From an uncultured Marinobacterium sp. (lineage in GTDB: Bacteria > Pseudomonadota > Gammaproteobacteria > Pseudomonadales > Balneatricaceae): a DNA stretch of 64,000 bases. The stretch is from NCBI GenBank assembly GCA_947501565.1, contig CANMWJ010000013.1, positions 62,001 through 126,000 on the forward strand, written 5' to 3'. Below the pieces are notes generated by a model. The model was not told the DNA's origin and made no database searches. It was given only the letters and a program-made list of their open reading frames with translations. A program made the position numbers and the translations under genes. Position 1 is the stretch's first letter. Every line of letters starts with the position of its first letter. Below, in pieces: positions 1 through 7,905 of this stretch.

Positions 1-216
1 GTGGCCCAGCCCCACGAGCATTGGGGTGAGGTGCCATGCGCCTTCGTCACCCTGAAGGAGGGTATCAGCGCCAGCGAGCAGGAGATCATCGATTTCTGTC
101 GCGACCAGATGGCCCACTTTAAGTGCCCGAAAAAAGTGGTGTTCGCGCCCCTGCCGAAAACTTCCACAGGTAAGGTGCAGAAGTTTGCGCTGCGTGCCAT
201 GTTGAAGGATCTCTGA
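1..216 (+). CDS. AMP-forming acyl-CoA synthetase, C-terminal end (partial)
   Basis: The reading frame enters from the left edge, so only the last 71 residues are seen. They form the small C-terminal domain of the adenylate-forming (ANL) ligase family. The sequence ends with the typical [15 protein letters not shown] stretch, whose final lysine segment completes the active site during adenylation of a carboxylic acid before transfer to CoA. The HFKCPK motif just before it is also typical of medium-chain and methylthiopropionate-type ligases, but substrate cannot be assigned from this fragment. The GTG at base 1 is probably an internal valine codon, not a start. A strong intrinsic terminator follows. 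Confidence 0.85.
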   Translation: MAQPHEHWGEVPCAFVTLKEGISASEQEIIDFCRDQMAHFKCPKKVVFAPLPKTSTGKVQKFALRAMLKDL

Positions 217-266
217 TCCTATTTATTAATTCACTCTGTTCACCAATCCGATCCGTAGGATCCGTT

Positions 267-299
267 TGGGGATAACCCTCGGGTTATCCCCACTTTTTC
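267..299 (+). terminator. Rho-independent terminator after the acyl-CoA synthetase
   Basis: A perfect 12 bp inverted repeat (TGGGGATAACCC at 267-278 and its complement at 281-292) is followed by CTTTTTCC. It separates the ligase gene from the sensor kinase gene. Confidence 0.85.
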
Positions 300-332
300 C
301 GCTTTCTGATACCATCAGGGAAACCACTCATT

Positions 333-1886
333 ATGTTGCTGAGCCAGCTACCCGAGAACAACCCGATGGACACGCCCACCCCGCAACAGGGGCTTTCCGC
401 CCTCACCGACGATGCTGAGCGCAACCGGCTACTCGCCGAGATGGCGGAACAGTCGACCGACATGATCTCCCGTCACACCCCCGATGATTGGCGTTTTATC
501 TACGCTTCCCCGGCGGTAACCCACCTGCTGGGTTATACGCTCGATGAGATCATCGGTATGTCGGCCTACGAGCTCTACCACCCGGATGACGTGGAGGATT
601 TCAAGCGCCGCTCCCCCAGCGTCAGCTACGAGCGGGGTCTGTACACCCACACCTACCGCTTCCGCTGCAAGGACGGTCACTACACCTGGCTGGAGAGTAC
701 CAGCCGTTCGATCCGTGATCCCAACAGTGGTGAGTTAAAAGAGATCTTAGTTGTCTCACGCGACGCCAGCCGCCGTATCAACGCCGAACAGGCCAACCGC
801 CGTCTGGCTCGCATTCTGGAAAGCAGCAGCGATCTGGTGGCCTTTGTGGGACTGGACAACCGGGTCACCGACCTCAACGAAGCAGCGCGCCGCACCCTGG
901 GTGTGGATAATCCGGAGCAGGCCGGTCTGGCGTTGGCGGACCTGTTCACGCCGGAAAGTTATCAACAGCTAAAGGCGCAGGCGATACCCACTGCCAGCGC
1001 AGCAGGCAGCTGGCGCGGCGAAGCGGAGATGCAGGCGCCGGGGCGCGCGCCGATCCCGGTGATGCTGGAACTGCTGGCCCACCGCTCCCTGGACGACCGT
1101 ATCGAATACTTCTCCACCGTGGCGCGTGATATGAGCGAAGCCAAGGCGATCGAAGCGGAGAAGCAGCAGTACCAGGCGAGTATCGGACACGCGACCCGCC
1201 TGATCACCATGGGGGAGATGGCTTCGGGGCTGGCGCACGAACTGAACCAGCCTCTCACCGCCATCGTCAACTACGTGCGTGGTATCGAACGCCGTATCGG
1301 CGACAGCGACGATCCAAAGCTCACCGTGCTGCACACCCCGTTGCAACGGATCAGCGCCACCGCCCTGCGCGCCGGAGAGATCATCCGCCGTATGATGGAC
1401 TTCTCGCGTAAGAGTCCGCCGCAACGTCAGGCGGTTGACCTGCAGCCTGTGGTAAATGACCTGATCGAGTTCTGCACCAGTACCGCGACCCGTCAGAATG
1501 TGCAGGTGGAGAACATGATCTCCGCCGATCTTGCCGCCGTCGTGGCCGATCCGATCCAATTGGAGCAGATCCTGCTCAACCTGTTGCTGAACGGAATTGA
1601 GGCATGTCAACAGATCGACGAGAGCACCCCCGCACAGGTCTGGGTTGACGCTTCTGAGCAGGGGACTGATCAGGTTATAATCCGCGTACATGATCAGGGA
1701 ACCGGCTTGCCGGTGACAGATACGGAACAGCTGTTCGAACAGTTTTTCACCACCAAACGCGATGGTCTGGGTATGGGGCTGGCCATCACGCGCTCTTTGG
1801 TGGAAGCCCACGGCGGTCAGCTATGGGCAGAAAATCAACCGCAGGGCGGGGCTGTGTTCTGTTTCACCCTCGATAAAGCCACCTGA
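333..1886 (+). CDS. FixL-like PAS-PAS sensor histidine kinase
   Basis: A 517-residue protein with no clear membrane segment, so probably a cytosolic sensor. It has two PAS domains (about 35-150 and 155-270), a short coiled coil, a HisKA dimerisation domain with phospho-acceptor His302 in GLAHELNQPLTAI, and a HATPase_c domain ending with the GLGMGLAITRSLVEAHGG G-box. The H-box and architecture match the FixL/TtrS/DctB group of kinases that pair with FixJ-type regulators. Such a regulator lies 44 bp downstream and is presumably its partner. The first PAS lacks a recognisable FixL haem-histidine context, so the signal is unknown. The start at 333 has a weak ribosome site; an in-frame ATG at 366 is possible. 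Confidence 0.85.
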   Translation: MLLSQLPENNPMDTPTPQQGLSALTDDAERNRLLAEMAEQSTDMISRHTPDDWRFIYASPAVTHLLGYTLDEIIGMSAYELYHPDDVEDFKRRSPSVSYERGLYTHTYRFRCKDGHYTWLESTSRSIRDPNSGELKEILVVSRDASRRINAEQANRRLARILESSSDLVAFVGLDNRVTDLNEAARRTLGVDNPEQAGLALADLFTPESYQQLKAQAIPTASAAGSWRGEAEMQAPGRAPIPVMLELLAHRSLDDRIEYFSTVARDMSEAKAIEAEKQQYQASIGHATRLITMGEMASGLAHELNQPLTAIVNYVRGIERRIGDSDDPKLTVLHTPLQRISATALRAGEIIRRMMDFSRKSPPQRQAVDLQPVVNDLIEFCTSTATRQNVQVENMISADLAAVVADPIQLEQILLNLLLNGIEACQQIDESTPAQVWVDASEQGTDQVIIRVHDQGTGLPVTDTEQLFEQFFTTKRDGLGMGLAITRSLVEAHGGQLWAENQPQGGAVFCFTLDKAT

Positions 1887-1930
1887 TCACAGAGGTACAA
1901 CAGACAACCGCAATCACACAGAGATAACTG

Positions 1931-2563
1931 ATGGACAGCAGCGCCGAGCAGATCGTATACGTCGTAGACGATGATGTAGATGTACGGGATTCCCTCCAAT
2001 GGCTGCTGGAATCGGTGGGTCTGACGGTCAGCAGCTTCCCGACCGCGCAGGACTTTCTCGACGATTATCCATCAGGGCAGAGCGGTTGTGTGGTGATGGA
2101 CGTGCGTATGCCCGGTTTGAGCGGCATCAGCGCACAGAAAAAATTACCTGAATACCAGATCGATATCCCGGTGATCATGATCTCCGCCCACGGTAACGTG
2201 GATATGGCGGTGACTGCTATGACACAGGGTGCCCAGACCTTCATCGAAAAACCCTTCAACGACCAGACCCTGCTCGATCATGTGCAACGTGCGCTGGATC
2301 AGGATCTGGCGCGGCGCGAATCCCTCAACCGCAAACAGGTGGTTAAAACCCGCTTCGATGGCCTGACCCGACGTGAGCGGCAGGTGATGGAGCAGGTGAT
2401 TCAGGGCCTGTCAAATCAGGAGATCGCTGACAAGCTGGTGATCAACCGCAAGACCGTTGAGGGCCACCGCGCCAATATGATGCGTAAGATGGCCGCCGGA
2501 TCGCTGGCGGAACTTATTCAGATGGCGGTCGGATTGGGATTGATCAGCAATACGCAGCTTTGA
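1931..2563 (+). CDS. FixJ/LuxR-family response regulator
   Basis: A 210-residue response regulator. The N-terminal receiver domain has the acidic pocket at Asp13-15 and phosphorylation site Asp57 in VVMDVRMPG, with a conserved lysine in FIEKPF. A LuxR-type helix-turn-helix (GLSNQEIADKLVINRKTVEG) covers about residues 140-200. This is the FixJ/TtrR architecture. It is encoded right after the PAS kinase and is almost certainly phosphorylated by it. Targets are unknown; the acyl-CoA ligase upstream and the TolC-like gene downstream are the nearest candidates. Confidence 0.9.
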   Translation: MDSSAEQIVYVVDDDVDVRDSLQWLLESVGLTVSSFPTAQDFLDDYPSGQSGCVVMDVRMPGLSGISAQKKLPEYQIDIPVIMISAHGNVDMAVTAMTQGAQTFIEKPFNDQTLLDHVQRALDQDLARRESLNRKQVVKTRFDGLTRRERQVMEQVIQGLSNQEIADKLVINRKTVEGHRANMMRKMAAGSLAELIQMAVGLGLISNTQL

Positions 2564-2622
2564 GACAGCGCATCCGTGGTGGATGTGACAAGCCGTTAGC
2601 CAGAAGGGAGACAAGGAACGCT

Positions 2623-3843
2623 ATGCCTGGAATCACTAACCTTCGCAGCACCCTTATGACCGTATGCCTGGCCTTTTGTCTGGGATTAGCTTCAGCGGTG
2701 CAGGCCGCGTCCCTCGCCGACGTTGTTGAGCACACCATAAAAGACCAGCGTACGGTGAAACTCCAGCAGGTCACCAACAGCTACCTCAAAGTCCTGCAGC
2801 ACCGTCAGCTGAGTCGCCTCTCAGAAAAAAACGAAAAAACGTACAGATCGGTGCTTGCCCAGATGGAGCGACGGGTGGCGTCGGGTCTGGCGACCGCTGA
2901 AGAGATCGAACTGATCACCCAGCGTCTGGCCGATGCGCAAGCCAACCATCAGGCGGACCGGGAGAGACTCCGCGCCACTCAGGCGCAGTTCGAGCAATTA
3001 ACCGGTGTGGCACCGCAGCAGCTGCAGGCACCGCGCTCGGCTAAACAGCGGATGCCAGGTTCGCTGGAGCAGGCCCTGCAACAGGCCGAACAGAGTGCCG
3101 ATCCGGTATTTGCCCGTCGTATGCTGAACCAGCTCTGGTCGGCGCATCAGGCACGTTATGCGCAACAGGAACGGCTGCGGAACATGCGTGCCCATGCTCA
3201 GCAGAAACTGGAGCAGCAAGCTCAGCGCTTTACCAAGGGTAAAGGTTCGCTACTGACGTTGCTGGAACACGAGGGTGACCTGTTCCGGGCAAACCGGGCA
3301 CAGACCGACATGCACTACCGTGTGCTGATGGGCGAATACAACATCCTGCTCTACACCGGTCAGCTGTTCAGCTTCCTGGATCTGGATGTGCCTCCGCGCC
3401 AGCAGATCCAGGCGCAACCGGTGGTGGAAGAGCCGTCGGCGAACGCTACTCCGGATCAATCCGCACAGCGTACTCAAGGCCCGGTGCAGCTGGCTGCAGG
3501 AACACTGCCCAAGATCGATATTATCTACGAGCAACCGAAGGTTGTTGCGGAAGGTACTCACTGGCTGCTGCAGCAGGATGCCGGGGATTACACGTTGCAG
3601 CTGGTGGGGGTGTCCAGCCTGACCAACGCAAAAGCCTTTGTGAAGCGCCATGCGCGCTTATCTGATCTCCATGTGGTGCGTAGCACACGCGCGGGAAAAC
3701 GCTGGTATGTCGTGGTCTTCAGCCGTTATGGCAGTGCCCGGGCGGCACGTAGTGCGGCGGCTGAGTTGCCTGTGGAGCTGCGTCAGCTCAAGCCCTGGAC
3801 ACGTAAGTTTGAGGATGTGCAGCACAGCCTGGTGACGCGCTGA
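2623..3843 (+). CDS. TolC-like outer-membrane protein fused to a SPOR domain
   Basis: The start is set at ATG 2623, preceded by AAGGGAG; an upstream TTG in the same frame has no such support. The 406-residue product begins with a signal peptide (about 1-29, cut after VQA). Residues about 30-260 resemble the TolC/OEP family: long helices with a VASGLATAEEIE-type turn and a C-terminal GKGSLLTLLEHEGDLFRA stretch. The usual two-fold repeat seems shortened, with the first helical pair reduced or missing. After a Pro/Gln-rich linker, residues about 310-395 form a SPOR fold, which normally binds denuded peptidoglycan. It lies 59 bp after the response regulator and may be its target. No adaptor or ABC exporter gene is adjacent. 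Confidence 0.7.
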   Translation: MPGITNLRSTLMTVCLAFCLGLASAVQAASLADVVEHTIKDQRTVKLQQVTNSYLKVLQHRQLSRLSEKNEKTYRSVLAQMERRVASGLATAEEIELITQRLADAQANHQADRERLRATQAQFEQLTGVAPQQLQAPRSAKQRMPGSLEQALQQAEQSADPVFARRMLNQLWSAHQARYAQQERLRNMRAHAQQKLEQQAQRFTKGKGSLLTLLEHEGDLFRANRAQTDMHYRVLMGEYNILLYTGQLFSFLDLDVPPRQQIQAQPVVEEPSANATPDQSAQRTQGPVQLAAGTLPKIDIIYEQPKVVAEGTHWLLQQDAGDYTLQLVGVSSLTNAKAFVKRHARLSDLHVVRSTRAGKRWYVVVFSRYGSARAARSAAAELPVELRQLKPWTRKFEDVQHSLVTR

Positions 3844-3866
3844 TCCTCGTTGATATCTGATACCGC

Positions 3867-4193
3867 CTATAGCTCCGGCGGAGCGACAGTCAGCTGCAAG
3901 CCGTCAAGATCGTCGCTCACCATAATCTGACAGCTGAGGCGGGAGGTCTCGCGGCGGTTGTCCTGTTCAGAGAGCAGCTCCTGCTCCATCTCCTCGCGTG
4001 GCGGCAGACGAGGATACCAGCTGGGATCGACATACACATGGCAGGTAGCGCAGGCGCAGCTGCCGCCACAGATCGCCTCCACGTCGAGGTCGTGCTCACG
4101 CAACACTTCCATCAGGCTTATACCAGTCTCGGTGGTGATCACGTGTTTGATCCCGGCGCGATCTGTTACCTGTATCTGAATAGGCATAAACAC
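3867..4193 (-). CDS. [2Fe-2S] ferredoxin, adrenodoxin/putidaredoxin type
   Basis: A 108-residue ferredoxin. Cluster ligands appear as Cys42, Cys48, Cys51 and Cys88 (C-x5-C-x2-C ... C), the spacing of the adrenodoxin/putidaredoxin/Isc-Fdx group. An extra cysteine, Cys46, lies inside the binding loop (CGGSCACATCHVYV). It should carry single electrons to a partner such as a monooxygenase or Fe-S assembly factor. No reductase or P450 gene is next to it, so the partner is unknown. Start could be ATG 4193 or the ATG two codons on. Confidence 0.88.
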   Translation of the reverse strand: MFMPIQIQVTDRAGIKHVITTETGISLMEVLREHDLDVEAICGGSCACATCHVYVDPSWYPRLPPREEMEQELLSEQDNRRETSRLSCQIMVSDDLDGLQLTVAPPEL

Positions 4194-4277
4194 TCAGCTC
4201 CGGTAGGAATAATAAGCAGGTTCGAAATTAGACCTCAGCACAGTGCTATTGGTTGCGTTATTAGGGGCCAATACGCG

Positions 4278-5522
4278 TTAAGTCGCTGATTCAACGCAAT
4301 TTCGTCCATTTTGTTTGGCACGGTAAAGCGCATCATCGGCTGCTTTTAGCAGCTGATTGAGATCCCCATTGAGAGCCAGGTTTGCCACACCAAAGCTGGC
4401 GGTTTGGCTGTTGGTGGTTGTGAATGGATGATTGGAGATCGCCTTGCGCAACTTCTCGGCAACCACCATGCCACCTTCCAGAGGGGTGGATGGGCAGATA
4501 ACCAGAAACTCTTCACCGCCCCAGCGCCCGGCGATATCACATGCCCGTATGTTGTTTTGTATCAGGTCAGCGATCTCGGTTAAAACCTCATCGCCAACTA
4601 AGTGTCCGTAGCGATCATTCACCTGTTTGAAGTGATCGACATCCAGAATGATGACTGACAGCGGCGTTTGATAACGCTGGTATCGCCTGAACTCGTTTTC
4701 TAGAACATCGTCGAGTTTCAGGCGATTAAATAACCCGGTCAGGCGATCTGTTACTGACAGCTCTTCAATCTGTTTTTTGTCGGTTATGTCCGACCGAACA
4801 GCGGTATAACCGATAATGTTTCTATCTGCATCGAAGTCGGGTTCGATGTTAACGTCCACCCAGTAGGCACTGCCATCTTTGGCACGGTTCATTATTTCGC
4901 CACTCCAGGCTTCACCCGAGCGGAGGGTGTGCCACATCTCTTTGTACAGCGATTTTGACATATCGGGGTGACGTACAATGTTGTGGGCCCGACCTAGCAG
5001 TTCTTCCTTCGTATACTGGGATATTGTGGCAAACGCTTCCGAAACATAGGTGATGCGGCCGCGTGCATCGGTGCTGGATGTGATGACGTATTTGTCGACG
5101 ACGTCCACATAATCCTGAAGCTGTTTCTTTGCGGTGATATCTGTCCGGATAGCGGTATAGCCAATGATGGTGCCATCGGTATCAATATCCGGCTCGATAT
5201 TGACGTCCACCCAGTAGGCACTGCCGTCTTTGGCGCGGTTCATTATTTCACCACTCCAGGCATTGCCTGAACGGATTGTTTGCCACATATCTTCGTAGAT
5301 GGCGCTGGGCATATCAGGGTGGCGGACGATGTTGTGTGATCGCCCCAGAAGCTCTTCCTTGGAATACTTTGATATCTTGGCGAAAGCCTCGGATACATAA
5401 GTGATGCGTCCGTAGATATCGGTGCTGGAAGTGATGACGTATTTGTCGACGATATCGACGTAGCTTTGCAGTGTGCTTGCGGCGCCCTTCGCAAATGGCT
5501 GAGAATTCTTGAATGAAGCCAT
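4278..5522 (-). CDS. Diguanylate cyclase with two near-identical PAS domains
   Basis: A 414-residue soluble protein: PAS1 (about 22-133), PAS2 (about 137-250) and a GGDEF domain (about 255-412). The active-site motif is intact as GGEEF at 335-339, and an RxxD inhibitory site (RACD) lies five residues before it, so it should make c-di-GMP with product feedback. Each PAS has the Aer-like signature GRITYVSEAF...HNIVRHPDM, which in relatives binds FAD or haem for redox or oxygen sensing. The two PAS copies are alike over most of their length, which suggests a recent internal duplication. Confidence 0.9.
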   Translation of the reverse strand: MASFKNSQPFAKGAASTLQSYVDIVDKYVITSSTDIYGRITYVSEAFAKISKYSKEELLGRSHNIVRHPDMPSAIYEDMWQTIRSGNAWSGEIMNRAKDGSAYWVDVNIEPDIDTDGTIIGYTAIRTDITAKKQLQDYVDVVDKYVITSSTDARGRITYVSEAFATISQYTKEELLGRAHNIVRHPDMSKSLYKEMWHTLRSGEAWSGEIMNRAKDGSAYWVDVNIEPDFDADRNIIGYTAVRSDITDKKQIEELSVTDRLTGLFNRLKLDDVLENEFRRYQRYQTPLSVIILDVDHFKQVNDRYGHLVGDEVLTEIADLIQNNIRACDIAGRWGGEEFLVICPSTPLEGGMVVAEKLRKAISNHPFTTTNSQTASFGVANLALNGDLNQLLKAADDALYRAKQNGRNCVESAT

Positions 5523-5880
5523 TGATGTGTCCTTACCTGCATTAAAACAGCGTATCAGGCTCTCATAGTTATTTTTAGTTGTCTTCAGCTGATAATTTAA
5601 ACAAAAAATTAGATTGGTGACAGGGTCTGGATAAAAATCCGGCTTTTTAATTGGGTTTGAAAGGTCGCTCTATTTACGAGGAGATCAGTTCAGCACCTGT
5701 GTATCGAATACGACTTGTCAGAGCCGGGCGTATCGTTTTTCCCTTTGTGGAAGAGACAGTCAAAATGGTGCGGATGCAGATCCATCCTGCTTTCCTCCTG
5801 CTTTCCTCCTGGGTCAGCATCTGACATGGATGTAGCGGGAGGGATGCCTGCCTGGATGAAGGCGTAGGCTGGCGCTTGCT
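5523..5880 (+). other. Intergenic region between the two diguanylate cyclase genes
   Basis: A gap of 358 bases with no credible gene. It holds the A/T-rich promoter region of the double-PAS cyclase (minus strand) and, near 5790-5810, a short tandem of the unit CTTTCCTCCTG. A 71-codon minus-strand frame here has no recognisable features and overlaps the end of the next gene. Confidence 0.5.
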
Positions 5881-7551
5881 TCAGAACCACTGAATCCGGC
5901 TGCAATCACCGCAGGCGCAGAAACTGGTGAGTGCCCGGTTATCCAAGGAGTGCTGTACCTCATCGCTGCGGGTGGGCAGGAGGCCCCTGTGCTGGCAATT
6001 CTCGGTTTTCAGGCCAATCCATGTGTTGCGACCGGAGTGTTTGGCCGCGTACAGGGCGAGGTCGGCGACCTTGGTCATGGCGTACCAGTCCACCGCAGTG
6101 GCGGTGGTGCTGGCCAGGCAGGTAAAGAACCCGATGGAGCAGGTCAGCTGCACAGGTGTGCTGTTGGCGCAGAAGTTGTGGCCCTCCACCTGGGCGCGGA
6201 TCCGTTCGGCGATGGCACAGGCGGTTTCTTCATCGGTGTTGCGACAGACCAGCATAAACTCCTCGCCGCCGTAACGAACGACCAGATCGCTGTCGCGGCT
6301 GGCCTGTTGCAGCAGGATGGAGAGTTCACGCAGTACCTGATCACCGGCGTCGTGGCCATAGGTGTCATTCACCTGCTTAAAGTGGTCCAGATCGATCATC
6401 ATGATCAGCACCGGTTCCGGCGTTTGCAGGGCGCGACTTTCAGTGAAATAGAGATCCATAAAACGGCGGTTACGCAGCTGGGTCAGCGGATCGGTGAGGC
6501 TGGCGTCCATGTAACGCTGACGTTCCTGCTCGAGTGCCCCCTGAGATTCCGCCAATTGCCGCGCCATATTGATAAAGCTCAGGGAGAGTTCCCCCAGCTC
6601 GTCGTTCTGAGATAGAGGCTTGAACCCCAGCAGGTTTCGCTCTTTGCCGAAGGATTCCGCCTGACTCTTCAGGGTCAGGATCGGTTTAACGATGGTGGAC
6701 TTGAGGAACAGGTAGGCGAGCAGGGAGACCACGCTGCCAAGCACGGCGATGATCAGCAGGGTGTAATCCACTACGGCGCTGGCCTCCTGATAGTAGGGGC
6801 GGTCTTTCTGGATAGAGAGCAGCAGGTGGCTGGCCGGATCATTGGCGAACGCCTGCGTTTGCTTTGCCAGTGCTTCGTTATCGGATGGAAAGAGGATGGC
6901 CGCAGCGTGCAGCGCTGTTTGTGTGGTGGATAGCGTTAAGGGCAGCCGGGTAACGTTGGCCAGATAGCTCTGGAAGCGGTTGTCGACGGAGCGCCCGAAG
7001 AGCAGCAACCCGCGTTCATTATCCATCCCTTCGCTGGGCAGTATGGGGCTTGCCGCAAACAGCATCGGGCCACCGCTGGTATTAAACAGCCCGCGCAGTT
7101 CCTCAACCTTGCCCACCAGGCGTAAAGGATGGTCGCCAGTCAGAAATTGTCCCTCCAGATGCTGCACTTGCTGAGTGGATTCCGTCGTCATCAGCTGCAG
7201 GACCTGCCCCTCCGGCGTGATAATCGCAAAGAGGTCGGCGTTCACCGTAGCGAGCAAACTGGGAGTCAGGTTGGACTTTACGTATTCCTGATTGTGGGAG
7301 GCCATATAAGCGTAGGTATCATCCCACTGGCCCCAGTCATTGGCGAGACTGGTCAGTCGTTGCAGCTCCTGCGCGAATCCCTGATCGATCCGGTCGAGGT
7401 CGGTATTCAGGTTACGGGTCTCGATCACCTGCACATGCGGCAGGAGATACAGATGAATTGTCAGTGTAACACTGGCGGCGATACCGGCGAGCAGTATCAG
7501 AAGACCCGCAATTAACTTGGCGTGTATATGCATCCGGTGTACCTGAATCAC
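5881..7551 (-). CDS. CHASE4-HAMP diguanylate cyclase with cysteine-rich tail
   Basis: A 556-residue membrane protein. After an N-terminal membrane helix (about 12-32) comes a periplasmic CHASE4 domain with the family signature NDWGQWDDTYAYM. A second helix (about 262-285), a HAMP linker and a GGDEF domain follow. The catalytic motif is GGEEF at 428-432, with an RxxD inhibitory site (RDSD) five residues upstream. It should make c-di-GMP in response to a periplasmic signal. The domain normally ends around GRNTW, but about 45 more residues follow, ending with CACGDC. This tail is unusual. A second in-frame ATG (7533) may be the real start. Confidence 0.88.
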   Translation of the reverse strand: MIQVHRMHIHAKLIAGLLILLAGIAASVTLTIHLYLLPHVQVIETRNLNTDLDRIDQGFAQELQRLTSLANDWGQWDDTYAYMASHNQEYVKSNLTPSLLATVNADLFAIITPEGQVLQLMTTESTQQVQHLEGQFLTGDHPLRLVGKVEELRGLFNTSGGPMLFAASPILPSEGMDNERGLLLFGRSVDNRFQSYLANVTRLPLTLSTTQTALHAAAILFPSDNEALAKQTQAFANDPASHLLLSIQKDRPYYQEASAVVDYTLLIIAVLGSVVSLLAYLFLKSTIVKPILTLKSQAESFGKERNLLGFKPLSQNDELGELSLSFINMARQLAESQGALEQERQRYMDASLTDPLTQLRNRRFMDLYFTESRALQTPEPVLIMMIDLDHFKQVNDTYGHDAGDQVLRELSILLQQASRDSDLVVRYGGEEFMLVCRNTDEETACAIAERIRAQVEGHNFCANSTPVQLTCSIGFFTCLASTTATAVDWYAMTKVADLALYAAKHSGRNTWIGLKTENCQHRGLLPTRSDEVQHSLDNRALTSFCACGDCSRIQWF

Positions 7552-7905
7552 GACGGCGGTTCATAGGTAGCAGACGCACAGAGGAGGAAACCGGATATGC
7601 GATTACCCCCGCGTTGAAGACCCTATAGATATTGCAGTCTTCACCGGCGCGCACATCATGTGTCTGTCTACCTCCCTGTTTCTGCTACAGGGTGCAACGA
7701 TTCAAACGGCAAGTAAATGATGGCGGGCAACCTTTGAGAACTTTTTAAGCGGTTGTGACGCTATAACCCTACTATTTTAGAGGGTTATAGCGGAGGGCAT
7801 GAATCAGTTGGCGAAAGCGTGTCGTGCTAATTCAAACAAGATGTATTTATTATGCCTGTTTGTTGGCGGTTGCGACGCGAGGTGGAAACCTCACGCCACA
7901 GGTGA
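7552..7905 (+). other. Intergenic region with inverted repeats
   Basis: A gap of 354 bases with no convincing gene. It has a 7 bp inverted repeat TGAAGAC/GTCTTCA (7616-7622, 7638-7644) in the upstream region of the CHASE4 cyclase, and a perfect 10 bp repeat CTATAACCCT/AGGGTTATAG (7761-7770, 7781-7790). It also has a GAGGT/ACCTC hairpin near 7875-7895 that could end the dadA-like transcript. A 77-codon frame from 7799 runs into dadA on the other strand and is judged spurious. Confidence 0.5.

Noticed and set aside
969-1811. A 280-codon frame antisense to the FixL-like kinase
   Set aside because: Shadow of the kinase domain coding strand.
5540-5585. Sigma-28 promoter before the double-PAS cyclase
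   Set aside because: A TATCAGGC-like element is present but neither its sequence nor the spacing to TTTA fits the FliA consensus.
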